Position numbers and translations under genes: made by a program. Below are positions 50,471 to 51,813 of a stretch of DNA of 51,813 nucleotides, piece by piece. The stretch's first letter is position 1; every line of letters begins with the position of its first letter. Source of the DNA: Candidatus Poribacteria bacterium (GTDB lineage Bacteria; Poribacteria; WGA-4E; WGA-3G); the NCBI GenBank assembly GCA_022821065.1, contig JAJEEK010000121.1:1-51813 (forward strand). Reading direction: 5' to 3'. Under the pieces are notes generated by a model that saw nothing but the letters and a program-made list of their open reading frames with translations, made no database searches and was not told where the DNA came from.

Positions 50471-51235
50471 ATGTTAGGTGCAAGGCGATTTTCATCGCTC
50501 CAACTTTTTATGAGAATTACTATTTCTGTTTCCATCTTGGTTTTTGCATCGGTTCTCCTTAGCTTTGGCGGGGAAATCCTTGATGATTTTGAGGATGGTG
50601 ATACAGAAGGCTGGGAGCGCTCCCCACAGAATGAAGATAGCAAGGTTTTCTGGGGGATAGAGAAAGGGAACACTTTCGTCACCTTTGATCCAAAGGGCCT
50701 CGTGTGGAGCGAAGCAATTTCACAACTCAATTTTACCGGCGAAGGGTTAAACGTTGGTGACCCAAGTAAATGGACAGACTATGACGTGGAGGTTGATTTG
50801 CGGCACAAAGAGATCGCCAACTTCCCAGGGGGTGTCCGTGGGCGCGTTGACCTTAAGACAGGTTCACATTATGTTGTCTGGTTATATCCCGGGTCGGCAA
50901 AAATGAATCTGTTTAGCAATCCGGGTTGGGACATTAATACCGGTCTGCAAAACCACGGTGAAGCTCCTTATAAGCCAGAGGTGGATAAATGGCACACCGT
51001 CAAATTGAGTTTTTCAGGTACCACCATAAAGGTCTTCTATGACGGCGAGATGATGATTGAAGCAAAGGATAATCAGTACAAAAGCGGAACGGTAGCACTC
51101 GGTAATCAGGACAAAATTGTGGATTACGATAACGTCCGCATCACCGGTCCCGGCATTCCAAACTTAAATGCGAGTGCTGTTGAAGCACAGGATAAATTGA
51201 CGATAACTTGGGGACGGATAAAGTCGTCGTTTTAG
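50471..51235 (+). CDS. secreted LamG/DUF1080-like (concanavalin-fold) protein
   Basis: A 254-residue exported protein. The signal peptide is ITISVSILVFASVLLSFGG (about 17-35). The mature part opens with EILDDFEDGDTEGWERSP, continues with VEVDLRHKEIANFPGGVRGRV and DKWHTVKLSFSGTTIKVFYDG, and gives the beta-sandwich of laminin-G/DUF1080-like domains that bind or hydrolyse glycans. The C-terminal DKLTITWGRIKSSF matches the tail of the metalloprotease at 630-1820. ATG at 50471 has AAAGGAG upstream and a structured leader before it. Confidence 0.75.
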   Translation: MLGARRFSSLQLFMRITISVSILVFASVLLSFGGEILDDFEDGDTEGWERSPQNEDSKVFWGIEKGNTFVTFDPKGLVWSEAISQLNFTGEGLNVGDPSKWTDYDVEVDLRHKEIANFPGGVRGRVDLKTGSHYVVWLYPGSAKMNLFSNPGWDINTGLQNHGEAPYKPEVDKWHTVKLSFSGTTIKVFYDGEMMIEAKDNQYKSGTVALGNQDKIVDYDNVRITGPGIPNLNASAVEAQDKLTITWGRIKSSF

Positions 51236-51339
51236 CGTCTATTTGAAAGAGAGCGGAATTGCCCGAAAGAAGGGGGATAGATGGAGGTATCTACTGATTA
51301 TAGTGACCTATAAAAATAATAGGACACATTTTGAAAGAT

Positions 51340-51365
51340 AGGCAAGGGGACCTCGCCCCTACGAA
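51340..51365. repeat. short palindrome with CCCCTACGAA tail
   Basis: AGGCAAGGGGACCTCGCC then CCTACGAA; arms GGCAAGG and CCTCGCC pair with one mismatch. Member of the intergenic palindrome family. Confidence 0.5.
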
Positions 51366-51521
51366 CCGTCTTTTGTTAAATGAAAAGTGTCTACTTAATT
51401 GTATGTTTCGCTATAGTTTTCCATTTTCTTACCAAATTTTCGGACTCCCGGGCCCGGTAGGTTCGGTTTGCTACCGAACCGGATCTTTAAAAAGAGACCT
51501 GAAACTCAATGCCTATTATCC

Positions 51522-51549
51522 TTGCTTTTTTTCCAACTTAGTGTATACT
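51522..51549 (+). promoter_or_regulatory. possible promoter of the right-edge gene
   Basis: TTGCTT (51522-51527) and TATACT (51544-51549) are 16 bases apart and 66 bases ahead of the proposed TTG start. Confidence 0.4.
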
Positions 51550-51614
51550 TAGAGTTATATCTTGGTACTGTTATTAGATTTATTTTAAGAATATTATTAG
51601 AGGAATATAGGAAA

Positions 51615-51813
51615 TTGAGATTATTAGGCTCACATTTAGATAATTGTCCTCCAGAAGATGCTGAACCCGCGCCTGGAATAGTATATTATCTTGTTCGGAA
51701 TAATCCGCCTCAAGAAGAAGATTTTATCCCTGGAATAGAAAAACACCCAAGTGTTTATAAACGCAGACCAAAGGATCAGATATGCCAAGCGCATGGATTT
51801 TCAGTATTTACAG
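51615..51813 (+). CDS. hypothetical protein, N-terminal part (cut by window edge)
   Basis: From TTG at 51615 the frame stays open to the end of the window: LRLLGSHLDNCPPEDAEPAP, then GIVYYLVRNNPPQEEDFIPG and IEKHPSVYKRRPKDQICQAH, a sensible protein composition rich in proline and acidic residues. GAGGA stands 10 bases upstream. I recognise no family from 66 residues. Codon use is more AT-rich than in neighbouring genes, which may point to recent acquisition, for instance of a toxin or defence gene, but this is speculation. Confidence 0.5.
   Translation, partial: MRLLGSHLDNCPPEDAEPAPGIVYYLVRNNPPQEEDFIPGIEKHPSVYKRRPKDQICQAHGFSVFT

Larger units (their letters stand above)
51236..51614. other. 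intergenic region with palindromes and a promoter
   Basis: It contains a short palindrome with CCCCTACGAA tail (51340-51365) and a strong 8-bp hairpin GGTTCGGT/ACCGAACC (51460-51467 with 51473-51480, 5-base loop). The open frame at 51331-51552 runs through both elements and is not supported as a gene. Confidence 0.5.

Noticed and set aside
51331..51552. 73-codon open frame near the right edge
   Set aside because: It reads through an intergenic palindrome and the GGTTCGGT/ACCGAACC hairpin; the protein has no family resemblance.
1..51813. CRISPR arrays, tRNA and rRNA genes
   Set aside because: I looked for regularly spaced direct repeats and for cloverleaf-like sequences with GTTCGA-type loops in the gaps and found none that could be supported.

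Overview
The window is a gene-dense bacterial chromosome segment. The mixture of families (phytanoyl-CoA dioxygenase-type oxygenases, Gfo/Idh/MocA oxidoreductases, DUF1080, DUF6785, mandelate-racemase-like enzymes, large TPR proteins, Rpn-type nucleases, HEAT proteins) is what I would expect of Candidatus Poribacteria or a close relative. This is an inference from gene content; there is no rRNA or tRNA here to prove it. Starts are ATG, GTG and TTG, and several consensus sigma70-like promoters (TTGACA / TATAAT, 17-18 bp spacing) are visible.

Layout. 1-2805: three minus-strand genes (oxidoreductase cut by the left edge, secreted metalloprotease with ankyrin repeats, DapA-like aldolase). 2898-8861: a System I cytochrome c maturation operon (ccmE, ccmF, ccmH, a ccmI-like gene) running into a secreted carboxypeptidase-regulatory-like protein and two HEAT-repeat genes. 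8875-11156: a three-gene cassette of DNA methyltransferase, LAGLIDADG-fold protein and PD-(D/E)XK nuclease, overlapping head to tail and reading as an atypical restriction-modification system. 11196-17472: a 2-oxoacid:acceptor oxidoreductase pair, ccmA-ccmB, enolase and an FtsB/DivIC-like gene. 17709-25664: DUF5069, an oxidoreductase, DUF1080, a hexaheme cytochrome c (a likely client of the Ccm system), an oxygenase, an Rpn nuclease, a DUF6785 membrane protein and a GNAT acetyltransferase. 25931-28320: trpD-trpC, then a non-coding locus with a perfect consensus promoter and a nested, pseudoknotted RNA fold ending in an IS605-like hairpin. 28325-33551: DUF523, biotin ligase, a 995-residue TPR protein and ribokinase. 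33744-38604: a minus-strand cluster with a sigma factor carrying two helix-turn-helix regions, a small Cys-tailed exported protein, a membrane-anchored coiled-coil protein, an STT3-like oligosaccharyltransferase and a GspC-like protein. 39029-51813: NhaC antiporter, SDR with an altered active site, cupin, PH/zinc-ribbon ABC exporter with DUF1854, enolase-superfamily enzyme, second oxygenase, small regulator-like and membrane proteins, FAD oxidoreductase, a secreted LamG-like protein behind a structured leader, and a gene cut by the right edge.

The two most interesting loci are the roughly 340-nt structured RNA at 27931-28271 and the methyltransferase/LAGLIDADG/PD-(D/E)XK cassette, in which the LAGLIDADG protein lacks the canonical catalytic acids and may serve as a DNA-recognition module. 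Also notable are a C-terminal tail shared by two exported proteins, a family of short palindromes ending in CCCCTACG or CTCCTACAA between genes, and a bacterial STT3-like enzyme.
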